Assembly (NCBI GenBank): GCA_013813135.1
Contig: JACCSF010000145.1
Coordinates: 1-6,317 of the forward strand
DNA from: Thermoleophilaceae bacterium
Lineage (GTDB): Bacteria > Actinomycetota > Thermoleophilia > Solirubrobacterales > Thermoleophilaceae
Reading direction: 5' to 3'
DNA length: 6,317 nt
Part shown: one piece after another, positions 6,116-6,317 of the stretch
Layout of the letters: the number at the start of each line of letters is the position of its first letter
How positions within the stretch are numbered: the stretch's first letter is position 1
The notes under the pieces: generated by a model
The model's input: only the letters and a program-made list of their open reading frames with translations
What the model was told of the DNA's origin: nothing
Databases searched by the model: none
Translations under genes and position numbers: made by a program

Positions 6116-6317
6116 GCGCCACCGGCGGCCTGCGCGACATCGCTCCCATCCGGCGCGTCCTCGCGTGGCGGTGGGTCGCCCGGCTGGCGTCCACGCGCAC
6201 GCTGGCACGGCTGGTCGACGCTTCGCTGAGTTTCGGCCTGCGCGAGCTCGGTGGCGCGCGGCGCATGGCCGCCTACCGCGTCCGCGGGCTCGGCGCCCGT
6301 GTCGTCGTCCGCCACAA
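6112..6317 (+). CDS. N-terminal fragment, probably an FkbM-family methyltransferase, cut by the window end
   Basis: An open frame starts at GTG 6112, which shares GTGA with the GT2 stop, and runs 68 codons plus two bases to the window edge without a stop. The translation begins MSATGGLRDIAPIRRVLAWR, passes through a helical Arg/Ala/Leu-rich stretch, and ends in MAAYRVRGLGARVVVRH. That last part resembles the short beta-strand lead-in (Y-R-V-R-G-x-G-x-x-V-x-V-R) that precedes the SAM-binding core in FkbM-type methyltransferases. The diagnostic core itself is not in view, so this is a similarity by eye only. The 4-bp overlap makes it a translationally coupled partner of the GT2 gene, mirroring the other pairs in the window. 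The frame and start are well supported; the family is tentative. Confidence 0.5.
   Translation, partial: MSATGGLRDIAPIRRVLAWRWVARLASTRTLARLVDASLSFGLRELGGARRMAAYRVRGLGARVVVRH

Noticed and set aside
5078..6208. Upstream extension of the minus-strand methyltransferase to a 621-residue protein
   Set aside because: The extra N-terminal part is antisense to the GT2 gene, has no domain signature, and would swallow the divergent promoter region. The methyltransferase fold starts just after GTG 5077.
1..6317. Mobile elements, CRISPR arrays, tRNA or rRNA genes, riboswitches
   Set aside because: Genes fill almost the whole window, gaps are 61 bp or less, and I found no direct-repeat arrays, transposase motifs or tRNA-like folds.

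Overview
This high-GC window (roughly 70% by eye) is a dense block of glycan-assembly genes. It alternates glycosyltransferases with S-adenosylmethionine (SAM) dependent methyltransferases. High GC, GTG starts, 4-bp stop/start overlaps and apparently leaderless genes suggest an actinomycete-type chromosome, perhaps a deep lineage such as Thermoleophilia. The taxonomy is inference only; no marker gene is present.

Layout from left to right. The C-terminal tail of a GT4-type glycosyltransferase (3-92) is followed by a methyltransferase/GT4 pair (107-694 and 691-1833) sharing ATGA. A TylF/MycF-family sugar O-methyltransferase stands alone (1883-2650). A second methyltransferase/GT4 pair (2682-3287 and 3284-4405) shares GTGA. 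A class I methyltransferase on the minus strand (4343-5077) overlaps the preceding glycosyltransferase tail to tail. Diverging from it is a GT2 glycosyltransferase (5138-6115), which shares GTGA with a gene that runs off the window and looks like an FkbM-type methyltransferase (6112-end). No gap exceeds 61 bp. I see no RNA genes, mobile elements, CRISPR arrays or long repeats.

The window holds four glycosyltransferases and five methyltransferases from about four different families. The simplest reading is part of a locus building a surface polysaccharide, glycolipid or glycosylated metabolite that is methylated at several positions. The substrate cannot be read from the sequence, and no polymerase, flippase or nucleotide-sugar synthesis gene is present here.

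The most striking signal is in expression. Five genes start with GTG placed 8-11 nt after a TANNNT hexamer (TAACGT, TAGCAT, TACACT, TAGACT, TAGGCT) with no Shine-Dalgarno sequence, as expected for -10 promoters making leaderless mRNAs. The remaining internal genes start inside the stop codon of their upstream partner. On this model the window splits into small promoter-defined units, most of them one methyltransferase plus one glycosyltransferase. The divergent promoter at 5086-5128 is also a near-perfect inverted repeat.
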